Source of the DNA: an uncultured Pelagibacteraceae bacterium
GTDB lineage: Bacteria > Pseudomonadota > Alphaproteobacteria > Pelagibacterales > Pelagibacteraceae
DNA length: 36,388 nt
Direction of reading: 5' to 3'
NCBI GenBank assembly: GCA_902553465.1
Contig: CACDKW010000006.1
Location: 1 to 36,388, forward strand
Of this stretch, positions 11,003 to 19,937 are shown piece after piece. Made by a program: the position numbers and the translations under genes. The number at the start of each line of letters is the position of its first letter. The stretch's first letter is position 1. Under the pieces are notes generated by a model. The model made no database searches. It worked only from the letters and a program-made list of their open reading frames with translations, and was not told the DNA's origin.

Positions 11003-12766
11003 TTATTTAAAATTAAAATTCATTATATATTCGCTTCCGGTAGCGGCTGTTTTAAAATGATTTTCCACCCTTGGCAACACTCTTTTAAAATAAAATTTTG
11101 CAGTTTGGATTTTATCTTCATAAAAACCTTTATTACTATCATAATCTTTAAAGCTAACCTCTAAAACTTTTATCCATGCGTGTGCTATTGAAACAAATCC
11201 CAACGCCTTTAAATAATCATTACATGCAGCACTAGCATCGTCTTTTGAATTTTGTATTTTTTCTTTGATCCATGATGTAAAATTATTTAGTATTTCTATA
11301 TGAACATTTAAATCTTTAATAAAGGGTTTAATTTTTTCGTCTTTAATATTGCATTCACTTTTAATCATATTTAAATATTTATTAATTATATCTCCATTTT
11401 TATTGACTAATTTTCTAAATACTAAATCTGCAGCTTGAACAGAATTTGTTCCCTCATAAATTGGTGTAATTCTATTATCCCTATATAATTGTTCAATACC
11501 TTGATCTTTTGTGTAACCATAACCTCCATAAACTTGCATTGCTTCGCTTGTTATTTCCATTCCTAAATCTGTAAACATTGTTTTGACCACAGGAGTCATT
11601 AATGAAACAAAGTCAGATGCCTCTTGTCTAACTTTTTTATCCTCATGATTAAGACTCACTTCTGTTTGCTGAGATAACCAAAAACACAATGCTCTTTCTC
11701 CTTCAATTATAGACTTCATATTTAATAAAGATTTTCTAATATCAGCATGATCAATTATATAATCAGCACCATTTGTAGATTTACTATTATTTGCTTTTCC
11801 TTGCTTTCTTTCTTTCGCATAACTTAAAGAATTTTGATAAGCAATTTCAGAAATACCTAGCCCTTGAATTCCAACAACAATTCTTTCTAAATTCATCATT
11901 GTAAACATAGCATTTAGTCCTTTGTTCTTTGGTCCTATCATATATCCAACTGCATCATCAAAATTTAATACACATGTTGCTGAGCCCTTAATTCCCATTT
12001 TACTTTCAATTGATCCAGTAGAAATTCCATTTCTAGATCCTATTGATCCATCATTATTTACTTTAAACTTAGGAACTAAAAATAAACTAATACCTTTTGT
12101 ACCTTTTGGAGAGTCGGTTGCTCTTGCTATAACTAAATGAATTATATTTTCAGTTAGATCATGATCTCCTGAAGTAATAAATATTTTTTGACCATTTATT
12201 TTAAAAGTTCCATCAGATTGTTCTTCAGCTTTTGTTTTTAATAGTCCCAAATCCGTTCCACAAACTGGTTCTGTTAAGCACATCGTTCCACTCCATTTAC
12301 CCTCAACCATTTTGGGTAAATATTTATTTTTTATTTCTTCAGTTGCATGATGATGGATACAGTTATATGCACCTATGCTTAGTTCACTGTATAGTTTAAA
12401 AGAGAGACTTGCAGATGAAAGCATTTCATCAAAAAAAGCACTTACAGTTTTAGGCATACCTTGTCCTCCATACTTAGGATCACATGAAAGAGATGTCCAT
12501 CCATCCTCTATAAACTTGGTATATGCCTCTTTATAACCTGGAGGAGTTCTTACAACTCCATTTTCTAAAACGGTAGGATTTTCATCTCCAGATTTAGCAA
12601 GAGGTAAAATTATGTTTTGATTTATTTTAGCAGCTTCATCTAATATATTTTTTACTAATTCAGAATTAACTTCCTTATATTTTTCTATTTCATTATAATT
12701 TTTATTATTTCTTAACTTGTCGAAAAGAAACATCATATCTTCTATTGGAGCATTATAAATTGGCAT
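11003..12766 (-). CDS. dmdC: Acyl-CoA dehydrogenase, probable 3-methylmercaptopropionyl-CoA dehydrogenase
   Basis: 587 aa long-form ACAD (MCLTEPVCGTDLGLLKTKAEEQSDGTFKINGQKIFITSGDHD; QVYGGYGYTKDQGIEQLYRDNRITPIYEGTN), characteristic of DmdC-like enzymes; next to dmdB and dmdA. Confidence 0.85.
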   Translation of the reverse strand: MPIYNAPIEDMMFLFDKLRNNKNYNEIEKYKEVNSELVKNILDEAAKINQNIILPLAKSGDENPTVLENGVVRTPPGYKEAYTKFIEDGWTSLSCDPKYGGQGMPKTVSAFFDEMLSSASLSFKLYSELSIGAYNCIHHHATEEIKNKYLPKMVEGKWSGTMCLTEPVCGTDLGLLKTKAEEQSDGTFKINGQKIFITSGDHDLTENIIHLVIARATDSPKGTKGISLFLVPKFKVNNDGSIGSRNGISTGSIESKMGIKGSATCVLNFDDAVGYMIGPKNKGLNAMFTMMNLERIVVGIQGLGISEIAYQNSLSYAKERKQGKANNSKSTNGADYIIDHADIRKSLLNMKSIIEGERALCFWLSQQTEVSLNHEDKKVRQEASDFVSLMTPVVKTMFTDLGMEITSEAMQVYGGYGYTKDQGIEQLYRDNRITPIYEGTNSVQAADLVFRKLVNKNGDIINKYLNMIKSECNIKDEKIKPFIKDLNVHIEILNNFTSWIKEKIQNSKDDASAACNDYLKALGFVSIAHAWIKVLEVSFKDYDSNKGFYEDKIQTAKFYFKRVLPRVENHFKTAATGSEYIMNFNFK

Positions 12767-12792
12767 TTTATAACTTTAGAATAATTGATTAG

Positions 12793-13899
12793 TTATTGCA
12801 ATTTTGAAATTATCGCATCACCCATTTTAGATGTTGATACTTCTTTTGTTCCTTTGGACAAAATATCTTTAGTTCTAAGTCCTTCATCCAAGACGCTTTG
12901 TACAGCTTTTTCCAGTGCATCTGCTTCTTTATCTAAATTAACGGAATATCTTAAAGCCATTGCAAAACTTAATATTGTTGCAATTGGATTCGCTATACCT
13001 TGTCCGGCTATATCAGGCGCTGAACCATGTATAGGTTCATACATTGCTCTAATTTTACCATCTTTATTTTTTGCTCCCAAAGATGCGGATGGCAATAAAC
13101 CTAAAGAACCAGTTAACATAGATGCTTGGTCAGATAACATATCTCCAAACAAATTATCTGTAACTATCACATCGAATTGTTTAGGATTTCTAAGTAATTG
13201 CATAGCACAGTTATCCGCAAGCATATGATTTAATTCTACATCTTTAAACTCTTTATCATGTAGTTCTTGAACCTCTTCTTTCCAAAGTAAACCTGCTTCC
13301 ATTACATTCGATTTTTCACATGATGTCACTTTATTTTTTCTTTTTTTGGCTAAATCAAAAGCAACTCTTGCAACTCTTTGGATTTCACTTGTAGTATAAC
13401 TATGAGTATTAATTCCTTTTCTCTCTCCGTTATCAATTGGTTTAATTCCTCTTGGTTCACCAAAATAAATTCCGCCTGTAAGCTCCCTAACAATCATAAT
13501 ATCTAATCCTGAAACAATTTCAGGTTTAAGAGTTGAGGCGTCCACTAATTGTTTAAAGCATATTGCTGGTCTTAAATTTGCAAATAGTTTAAGTTCTTTT
13601 CTTAATTTTAATAAAGCTCTCTCAGGCTTTTTTGAAAACTCTACATCATCCCATTTAGGACCTCCTACTGCACCTAAAATTACGGCTTCACACTCTAAGG
13701 CTTTATAAAAAACTTCATCAGTAATAGGAGTTCCATGTTTATCAAATGAAGCTCCTCCAGCTAAATCTTCATCTATTTCAAAATCTAATGATTTATTTTT
13801 GTTAAACCATTGAATAATTTTTTTAACTTCTCCCACAACTTCTGGTCCTATTCCATCACCTGGTAATAATAAAAATTTTCTTTTTTTAACTTTAATCAT
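12793..13899 (-). CDS. leuB: 3-isopropylmalate dehydrogenase
   Basis: 368 aa; [52 protein letters not shown]. Confidence 0.97.
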   Translation of the reverse strand: MIKVKKRKFLLLPGDGIGPEVVGEVKKIIQWFNKNKSLDFEIDEDLAGGASFDKHGTPITDEVFYKALECEAVILGAVGGPKWDDVEFSKKPERALLKLRKELKLFANLRPAICFKQLVDASTLKPEIVSGLDIMIVRELTGGIYFGEPRGIKPIDNGERKGINTHSYTTSEIQRVARVAFDLAKKRKNKVTSCEKSNVMEAGLLWKEEVQELHDKEFKDVELNHMLADNCAMQLLRNPKQFDVIVTDNLFGDMLSDQASMLTGSLGLLPSASLGAKNKDGKIRAMYEPIHGSAPDIAGQGIANPIATILSFAMALRYSVNLDKEADALEKAVQSVLDEGLRTKDILSKGTKEVSTSKMGDAIISKLQ

Positions 13900-14497
13900 T
13901 TAATATCCATGGTTTAGATGATTTTAATTTTTTTTCAAAAGATTCAATTTTTTCAGATTTTTCTAATGATAGTGCAATATCATCTAATCCCTCAAGCAAA
14001 CATTTTTTTTTAAATTGGTCTAAGTCGAATTTAATTTCATTATTTCCAAAAATAACTTTTTGCTCATTTAAATCTATTTTGATCTCTTCTTTTCTTAAGG
14101 AATACTCAGAAATTTGTTTAATTTTTTCCTCATCAATTTTAATTGGTAATATCCCGTTTTTAAAACAATTATTATAAAAAATATCTGCATAACTTGAGCT
14201 AATCACACATGTAATTCCAAAATCAAGTAATGCCCATGGCGCATGCTCTCTGGAAGAGCCACATCCAAAGTTTTTTCCAGCAATTAAAATTTTGGACTGA
14301 TTAAATGGCTTTTGATTTAAAACAAAATCTTTTATCTCATTCCCTTCGTCATCATACCGCATTTCAAAAAACAAATTTTTTCCAAGACCAGTTCTTTTTA
14401 TTGTTTTTAAAAATTGTTTAGGAATTATCATATCTGTATCAATATTAACTATTGGTAGATATGCAGGAATACTAGTAAGTTTATTAAACTTTTGCAT
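13892..14497 (-). CDS. leuD: 3-isopropylmalate dehydratase small subunit
   Basis: 201 aa; [43 protein letters not shown]. Confidence 0.97.
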   Translation of the reverse strand: MQKFNKLTSIPAYLPIVNIDTDMIIPKQFLKTIKRTGLGKNLFFEMRYDDEGNEIKDFVLNQKPFNQSKILIAGKNFGCGSSREHAPWALLDFGITCVISSSYADIFYNNCFKNGILPIKIDEEKIKQISEYSLRKEEIKIDLNEQKVIFGNNEIKFDLDQFKKKCLLEGLDDIALSLEKSEKIESFEKKLKSSKPWILND

Positions 14498-15900
14498 TAA
14501 TTTTGATACTTTCTAACATCATCTAAATTTCCTGAAATTGCAGCTGCTGCTGCCATACCTGGGCTAACTAAATGCGTTCTACCACCTCGTCCTTGTCTTC
14601 CTTCAAAGTTTCTATTTGAAGTAGAGGCACATCTTTCACCTGGTTTTAATTTATCAGCGTTCATTGCTAAACACATAGAACATCCTGGCTCTCTCCACTC
14701 AAAACCTGAATTTATAAAAATTTTATCTAGCCCTTCTTGTTCGGCTTTTTCTTTAACTAGTCCTGAACCTGGAACAACCATTGCATTAACATGTTTTGCT
14801 ATTTTCTTATCTTTCAATATTTTTGCTGCTTCTCTTAAATCTTCAATTCTACCATTCGTACAGCTGCCAATAAAAACCTTATCAATTTTAATATCTTTAA
14901 CTGAAACATCGGAATTTAAACCCATATATTTTAATGATCTTTCTATTGAGTTTTTTTTATCTGGATCAGTTTCATTTTTTGGGTTTGGTACTTTTCCATC
15001 AATTGTAACTACATCTTGAGGTGAAGTTCCCCAAGTAACCATTGGTTTAATATCTTTTCCCTCTAAATTTATTTCTTTATCAAAATTTGCTCCTTGATCA
15101 GATTTAAGATTACTCCAATATTCTAAAGCTTTTTCCCATCTATCTCCTTTTGGAGACATTGGTTTATCTTTTAAGTAATCAAAAACTTTTTGGTCGGGTT
15201 GAATTAAACCTGCTCTTGCTCCACCTTCTATTGTCATATTGCAAATGGTCATTCTATTCTCTACGCTTAAATTAGAAATTAAATCACCTGCATATTCAAT
15301 TACGTAACCTGTACCTCCAGCCGTTCCAATTTTTCCTATAATTTGCAAAATTACATCTTTTGAAGTTACTCCAATAGGTAATTTTCCATTGACGTTAATT
15401 CTAAAGTTTTTTGATTTTTTTTGAACTAAAGTTTGTGTGGCTAATACATGTTCGACTTCTGAAGTTCCAATTCCAAAAGCTAAAGCTCCAAATGCTCCAT
15501 GAGTTGCTGTATGACTATCACCACAAACAATAATGGTTCCAGGTTGAGTAAAACCTTGCTCTGGACCAATTATATGAACTATTCCCTGTCTTTTATCATT
15601 CATTCCAAAAATCTGAATTCCAAATTCTTTACAATTTGAATCTAAAGTGTCGACTTGTATTTTTGACTCTTTATCTGAAATTCCTTTTGTTCTATCAGTT
15701 GTCGGAACATTATGATCTGCTACAGCTAAAGTAAGTTTGGGTTGTCTTACTTTTCGATTTGAACTTCTTAAACCTTCAAATGCTTGAGGACTAGTTACTT
15801 CATGAATTAAATGTCTATCAACAAAAAGTAATGAAGTTCCATCTTCTTGTTGATGAACAAGGTGTTCGTTCCAAATTTTATCGTAAATTGTATATGGCAT
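14497..15900 (-). CDS. leuC: 3-isopropylmalate dehydratase large subunit
   Basis: 467 aa aconitase family; [71 protein letters not shown]. Confidence 0.97.
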   Translation of the reverse strand: MPYTIYDKIWNEHLVHQQEDGTSLLFVDRHLIHEVTSPQAFEGLRSSNRKVRQPKLTLAVADHNVPTTDRTKGISDKESKIQVDTLDSNCKEFGIQIFGMNDKRQGIVHIIGPEQGFTQPGTIIVCGDSHTATHGAFGALAFGIGTSEVEHVLATQTLVQKKSKNFRINVNGKLPIGVTSKDVILQIIGKIGTAGGTGYVIEYAGDLISNLSVENRMTICNMTIEGGARAGLIQPDQKVFDYLKDKPMSPKGDRWEKALEYWSNLKSDQGANFDKEINLEGKDIKPMVTWGTSPQDVVTIDGKVPNPKNETDPDKKNSIERSLKYMGLNSDVSVKDIKIDKVFIGSCTNGRIEDLREAAKILKDKKIAKHVNAMVVPGSGLVKEKAEQEGLDKIFINSGFEWREPGCSMCLAMNADKLKPGERCASTSNRNFEGRQGRGGRTHLVSPGMAAAAAISGNLDDVRKYQN

Positions 15901-15911
15901 TTAGAAAAAAA

Positions 15912-16463
15912 TTATTTTTTTTCTTCAGGAGTATCTTTTTTAGTTTCTTCTTTTTTTGTTTCAGCCTTAGGTTTTTCTAGTTTTTCTTCTGAAGTTTTTG
16001 GTTTATCTGCAGTTTTTTCTTCAACAACTGGTGCTAAATTTTCTTCAGTAACTTCTTCAGGTTTCGATTCAACATCAATACCTATTTTCTTTTTTATTTT
16101 CTCTGTAATTCTAGCTGATTTACCTGTTCTATCTCTTAAATAATAAAGTTTAGCTCTTCTAACTTTTCCAGATCTAATAACCTTTATTGAATTCACAATA
16201 GGACTATATAAAGCAAAAGTTCTTTCAACTCCTTCTCCAAAAGATATTTTTCTTACTGTAAATGATGAATTTAAATCTCTATTTTTTTTTGCTATACAAA
16301 CACCTTCAAAATATTGAATTCTATCTCTTTTTCCTTCTGTAATCTTAACACCCACTTTAATTATATCGCCGGGAAAAAAGTCTGGAAGTTTTTTTTCTGC
16401 AGAAATTTTCTTAACATTTGCAATGTTTATTTCTTCAATAGTTTTCATGTTTAAATTTATCAA
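15912..16463 (-). CDS. rplS: 50S ribosomal protein L19 with Lys/Glu-rich C-terminal extension
   Basis: 183 aa; [51 protein letters not shown]; low-complexity tail [36 protein letters not shown]. The next upstream in-frame Met (MNMKT, start 16451) is also possible. Confidence 0.95.
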   Translation of the reverse strand: MINLNMKTIEEINIANVKKISAEKKLPDFFPGDIIKVGVKITEGKRDRIQYFEGVCIAKKNRDLNSSFTVRKISFGEGVERTFALYSPIVNSIKVIRSGKVRRAKLYYLRDRTGKSARITEKIKKKIGIDVESKPEEVTEENLAPVVEEKTADKPKTSEEKLEKPKAETKKEETKKDTPEEKK

Positions 16464-16464
16464 A

Positions 16465-17151
16465 TTAATTCTTTTTATATTTTTGCCACAAATCAGGTCT
16501 TCGGTCGCGTGTTATAGCCTCAGATTGAGATAAACGCCAGTCTTTAATTTTAGCATGATCGCCAGATAATAATACATCTGGAACTGTTTTTTCTTCCCAA
16601 ATTTGAGGTTTTGTATATTGAGGATACTCTAAAAGTCCATTCTCAAAGCTTTCTTCTTCCGTTGATGTTTCGTTTCCAAGTACCCCAGGTAATAATCTTA
16701 TGATGGCATCTAACATAACAAATGCAGCACTTTCCCCACCAGACAATATAAAGTCACCTATACTTACTTCTTCAATATTTCTAGATTCTATAACTCTTTG
16801 ATCTACACCTTCAAAATGTCCACATATCAAGTTGACAGTTTCTTCATTAGAAATTTTTTTTGCCATTTCTTGGTTAAATAATTTACCCCTAGGACTTAAA
16901 TAAATAATTTTTTCCTTAGTTTTCAAATTTTTGTCTAAAGAATTTGCAAGAACATCTGGCTTAATTAACATTCCAGATCCTCCACCATAAGTAGTGTCAT
17001 CAACTGTCTTATGTTTGTCAGTTGCATAATCTCTAATATTTATTGTTTCTAGTTTCCATATTTTTTCAGCTAATGCTTTGCCGTAAAGACCTTTTCCTAA
17101 AGGTCCTGGAAAAAATTCTGGATAAAGGGTAAATATTCGAGCAAACAACAT
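16465..17151 (-). CDS. trmD: tRNA (guanine-N1-)-methyltransferase
   Basis: 228 aa; [47 protein letters not shown]. Confidence 0.97.
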   Translation of the reverse strand: MLFARIFTLYPEFFPGPLGKGLYGKALAEKIWKLETINIRDYATDKHKTVDDTTYGGGSGMLIKPDVLANSLDKNLKTKEKIIYLSPRGKLFNQEMAKKISNEETVNLICGHFEGVDQRVIESRNIEEVSIGDFILSGGESAAFVMLDAIIRLLPGVLGNETSTEEESFENGLLEYPQYTKPQIWEEKTVPDVLLSGDHAKIKDWRLSQSEAITRDRRPDLWQKYKKN

Positions 17152-17153
17152 TT

Positions 17154-17582
17154 TTATTTTTTTACCTCAGATTTAGGAGCATCAGCTTTTTTCTCTTCTG
17201 CTTTAGGAGCATCAGCTTTTTTCTCTTCTGCTTTAGGAGTATCAGTTGAAGCTTCACTTTTTGCTTCTCCTTCTTCTTTTTTTCTATCTTTTTTTGGTAT
17301 AGCTTTTTGCGGATTATTACCCTTTGCAGGCATTTCCATCATTTTGTTTTCACCAAGAATTCTTGCTACTCTTGTTGTAGGCTGAGCACCTTGGCTTAAC
17401 CAATATTTAATTCTTTCCTCCTCTAATCCTACTCTTTCTTTTTTCTCTTTTGGAAGCAAGGGATTAAAAAAACCAAGTTTTTCAATAAACCTTCCATCTC
17501 TTGCAAACCTACTGTCTGCTACTACAATTTTATATACGGGTCTTTTTTTTGTTCCTCCCATAGATAATCTAAGTTTTAACAT
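17154..17582 (-). CDS. rpsP: 30S ribosomal protein S16 with repetitive C-terminal extension
   Basis: 142 aa; [42 protein letters not shown]; tail of [10 protein letters not shown] repeats. Confidence 0.96.
   Translation of the reverse strand: MLKLRLSMGGTKKRPVYKIVVADSRFARDGRFIEKLGFFNPLLPKEKKERVGLEEERIKYWLSQGAQPTTRVARILGENKMMEMPAKGNNPQKAIPKKDRKKEEGEAKSEASTDTPKAEEKKADAPKAEEKKADAPKSEVKK
17172..17246 (-). repeat. 30-bp in-frame tandem repeat (two full copies plus a partial copy) in the rpsP tail
   Basis: tttaggagcatcagcttttttctcttctgc at 17172-17201 and 17202-17231, then tttaggagtatcag...; encodes (P/S)KAEEKKADA repeats. Confidence 0.9.
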
Positions 17583-17596
17583 TTATTCTCCTTTTA

Positions 17597-18955
17597 TTAT
17601 TTTAGTTGATTAAAAAGCTCTGGAGGTATTCCTTTATCTGTCATACCTTTCAGGTTTCCTTTTGACATCTTTTTCATCATTTCAGACATCATTTTAAATT
17701 GTTTTAACAATTTATTGATAGTGGCCACGTCTGTTCCAGAGCCATTAGCAATTCTTTTTCTTCTAGAACCATCAATAATTTTTGGGTTTTCTCTTTCTTT
17801 TTTTGTCATCGATAAAATTATTGCTTCATTTTGAGAAATAATTGATTCATCAATTCCAGCTTGGTCCATTTGAGATTTTACTTTTGAAACTCCAGGAAGA
17901 AAAGACATGACACCTTCAATTCCACCCATCTTTTTCATTTGTCTTAACTGAGTTAAATAATCTTCCATGGAAAAACTACCTTTTTTTAAATTTTCTTCTG
18001 TTTTCTTTAAATTTTCCTCGCTTAGATCTTGAGATGCTTTTTCTACAAGAGAAACAATATCTCCCATGCCAAGAATTCTATTTGCAATTCTATCAGGATG
18101 GAAAACTTCTAGATTTTCGATTTTTTCTCCAATACCTAAAAATTTAATAGGAACATTTGAAACATATTTCATGCTTACTGCAGCTCCCCCTCTAGCATCT
18201 CCATCTGCTCTTGTTAAAACTATACCTGTAAGATTTACAGTATTTTTAAATTCTTTTGCTACTTCAGCAGCAACTTGTCCTGTTAAAGAGTCTGCAACAA
18301 GAAATGTTTCTGTTGGTTTAATTATACTTTCTATTTGCTTAATCTCACTCATCATTTGAAGATCAATTTGAGTACGTCCTGCAGTATCAAATAAAATTAT
18401 CTCAGCTCCGTTTAAGTTTGCTGCACTAATTGCTCTTCTACAAATATCTGCCGGTAATTGTCCTTCGATAATTGGTAATGTTAAAATATTATTTTGTTCA
18501 CCAAGAGATTTAAGTTGTTCTTGGGCGGCTGGTCTGTATACATCAAGACTAACCATCATAATTTTCTTTTTTTTATTTTTTTCTAAAAATTTTGCTAATT
18601 TTGCAGTTGTGGTTGTTTTTCCTGAACCCTGAAGTCCTACTAACATCATTGGAACAGGTGGAACAGCATTTAAATTTATATCTTCATTTTTTTCACCAAG
18701 TAATTTTACTAATTCGTCATAAACTATTTTAACCACCATTTGTCCTGGTGAAGTGGATCTAATTATTTCTTGACCTAAAGCTTTTGGTTTAACATTTTCA
18801 ATGAATTGTTTTGCAACATCTAAAGTTACATCTGCTTCTAATAAAGCTTGTCTGATACCTCTAAGCCCTTCATCAACTTGTTTTTCATCAAGTGATGGTG
18901 CTTTTTTAAGAGAAGAAAAAACTTCTTCAAATTTATTTGTCAAATTTTCAAACAT
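17597..18955 (-). CDS. ffh: Signal recognition particle protein Ffh (start corrected to MFENLTNKF)
   Basis: SRP54 GTPase: VGLQGSGKTTTTAKLAKFL, DTAGRTQID, M-domain Met-rich C-terminus. The ORF track extends to 18979, but those 8 codons fall in the structured leader; the ATG at 18953-18955 gives the conserved Ffh N-terminus. Confidence 0.95.
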   Translation of the reverse strand: MFENLTNKFEEVFSSLKKAPSLDEKQVDEGLRGIRQALLEADVTLDVAKQFIENVKPKALGQEIIRSTSPGQMVVKIVYDELVKLLGEKNEDINLNAVPPVPMMLVGLQGSGKTTTTAKLAKFLEKNKKKKIMMVSLDVYRPAAQEQLKSLGEQNNILTLPIIEGQLPADICRRAISAANLNGAEIILFDTAGRTQIDLQMMSEIKQIESIIKPTETFLVADSLTGQVAAEVAKEFKNTVNLTGIVLTRADGDARGGAAVSMKYVSNVPIKFLGIGEKIENLEVFHPDRIANRILGMGDIVSLVEKASQDLSEENLKKTEENLKKGSFSMEDYLTQLRQMKKMGGIEGVMSFLPGVSKVKSQMDQAGIDESIISQNEAIILSMTKKERENPKIIDGSRRKRIANGSGTDVATINKLLKQFKMMSEMMKKMSKGNLKGMTDKGIPPELFNQLK

Positions 18956-18960
18956 ATTTA

Positions 18961-19068
18961 CATCCAGCAGCAATCGCACCAGTGGGCGAACCCTCGCAGA
19001 CTGGTGTCGATCTCTTTGTTACCAAAGACACCGCAAATTGCTCATTTTGCGGAAACTGCGATAAACTA
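18961..19068 (-). ncRNA. Structured leader RNA upstream of ffh (candidate cis-regulatory 'ffh' motif of Pelagibacter)
   Basis: GC-rich island in an AT-rich genome. On the minus strand: closing helix AUCGCA/UGCGAU (19062-19057 with 18978-18973), hairpin CCGCAAA/UUUGCGG (19052-19046 with 19037-19031), helix GGUGUC..GACACC (19032-19027 with 19008-19003) containing UUUG-GUAA-CAAA, and hairpin CACCAGU/ACUGGUG (19006-19000 with 18983-18977). Adjacent helices share 1-2 bases. Confidence 0.8.
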
Positions 19069-19090
19069 TAATAGAGGTTCAAAAAGTCAA
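19065..19090 (-). promoter_or_regulatory. Possible sigma70-like promoter for the ffh leader
   Basis: Minus strand TTGACT (19090-19085) and overlapping TATTAT/TATAGT (19073-19065); spacing is shorter than the ideal 17 nt, so weak; predicted start would fall at the first helix of the leader RNA. Confidence 0.35.
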
Positions 19091-19112
19091 TAAATAAGTT
19101 AAATATTATTAT

Positions 19113-19937
19113 ATGGAATTCAAAGCTTTTAAAATGGATGGTTTAGGAAATGATTTTGTAATAATTGACCAGCGAAATGATCAATTTGAATTAACCAATG
19201 ATCAAGTTAAAAAAATATGCAATAGAAATTTTATTGGTTGTGATCAGCTTATTTTAATTAAAGAAAACATAAAATATGATGCTGAGTTAAAATTTTTTAA
19301 TTCAGATGGTAGTGAGGCCAGTGCTTGCGGTAATGGGACAAGATGTGTCGCTTATTTTTTATCTAAAGAAAATAAAAAAGATATAATAAATGTTTACACT
19401 TCTTCTGGAAATTTAAAGTCTAAAATATTAGATAAAAAAATAGTCCAAACTCAAATAGGTGTTCCCAAAACAAAATGGAATGAAATACCAATAAATAAAA
19501 ATATAGATACTGTAAATCTTAATATTAAAATTTATGATAAAAATAATAAAGAATTTATTGGTGGTACAGCTATTAATGTTGGAAATCCTCATATTATTTT
19601 TTGTGTAAGAAATCTTGAGGACTTTGATATAAAAAAAGTTGGTCCAGTAATTGAAAAACATAATCTGTTTCCAGAAAAGTGCAATGTAACGATAGCTCAA
19701 GTAATAAATAAAAGTTTAATTAAAGTCAAAGTCTGGGAGAGAGGAGCTGGTAACACAAAGGCTTGTGGTACAGCGGCATGTGCAACAGCGGTGGCAGGAA
19801 AAATAAATGGAGTAACAGGTTCACAAACTGAAATTGCTTTTCCCTTAGGCAACCTTTCTATTCTAATAGATAAAGAAAATATTATTCATATGACTGGACC
19901 AGTTTCAGAAATTGAAGAAATTAAAATAAAATTATAA
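19113..19937 (+). CDS. dapF: Diaminopimelate epimerase
   Basis: 274 aa; FKMDGLGNDFVIID, NSDGSEASACGNGTRCVAYFL, ERGAGNTKACGTAACATAVAG. Confidence 0.96.
   Translation: MEFKAFKMDGLGNDFVIIDQRNDQFELTNDQVKKICNRNFIGCDQLILIKENIKYDAELKFFNSDGSEASACGNGTRCVAYFLSKENKKDIINVYTSSGNLKSKILDKKIVQTQIGVPKTKWNEIPINKNIDTVNLNIKIYDKNNKEFIGGTAINVGNPHIIFCVRNLEDFDIKKVGPVIEKHNLFPEKCNVTIAQVINKSLIKVKVWERGAGNTKACGTAACATAVAGKINGVTGSQTEIAFPLGNLSILIDKENIIHMTGPVSEIEEIKIKL

Noticed and set aside
1858-12140. Other short plus-strand ORFs (1858-2073, 6305-6547, 7381-7626, 8887-9081, 9741-10043, 11922-12140)
   Set aside because: All lie opposite confidently identified genes, with Ser/Phe/Ile-rich composition typical of antisense frames.
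12785-13228. 147-aa plus-strand ORF antisense to leuB
   Set aside because: Shadow ORF of a well-conserved gene; no family features; expected from codon bias in AT-rich coding sequence.
15847-18359. Plus-strand ORFs 15847-16143 and 18066-18359
   Set aside because: Antisense to rplS/leuC and ffh; Ser/Phe-rich translation is the complement of Lys/Glu-rich tails or conserved GTPase sequence.
18801-19064. 87-aa plus-strand ORF over the ffh start and leader RNA
   Set aside because: Antisense to ffh and to the structured RNA; composition follows the RNA helices; no start-site context or recognisable protein.
18961-19068. Interpretation of the ffh leader as the 4.5S SRP RNA gene (ffs)
   Set aside because: The universally conserved domain IV sequence (GGUCAGGUCCGGAAGGAAGCAGCC-like) is absent on both strands.
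18961-19068. Interpretation of the GC-rich island as a tRNA
   Set aside because: No T-loop GGTTCGANNCC with a matching acceptor stem and anticodon arm; helix arrangement does not fit a cloverleaf with 7-bp acceptor.
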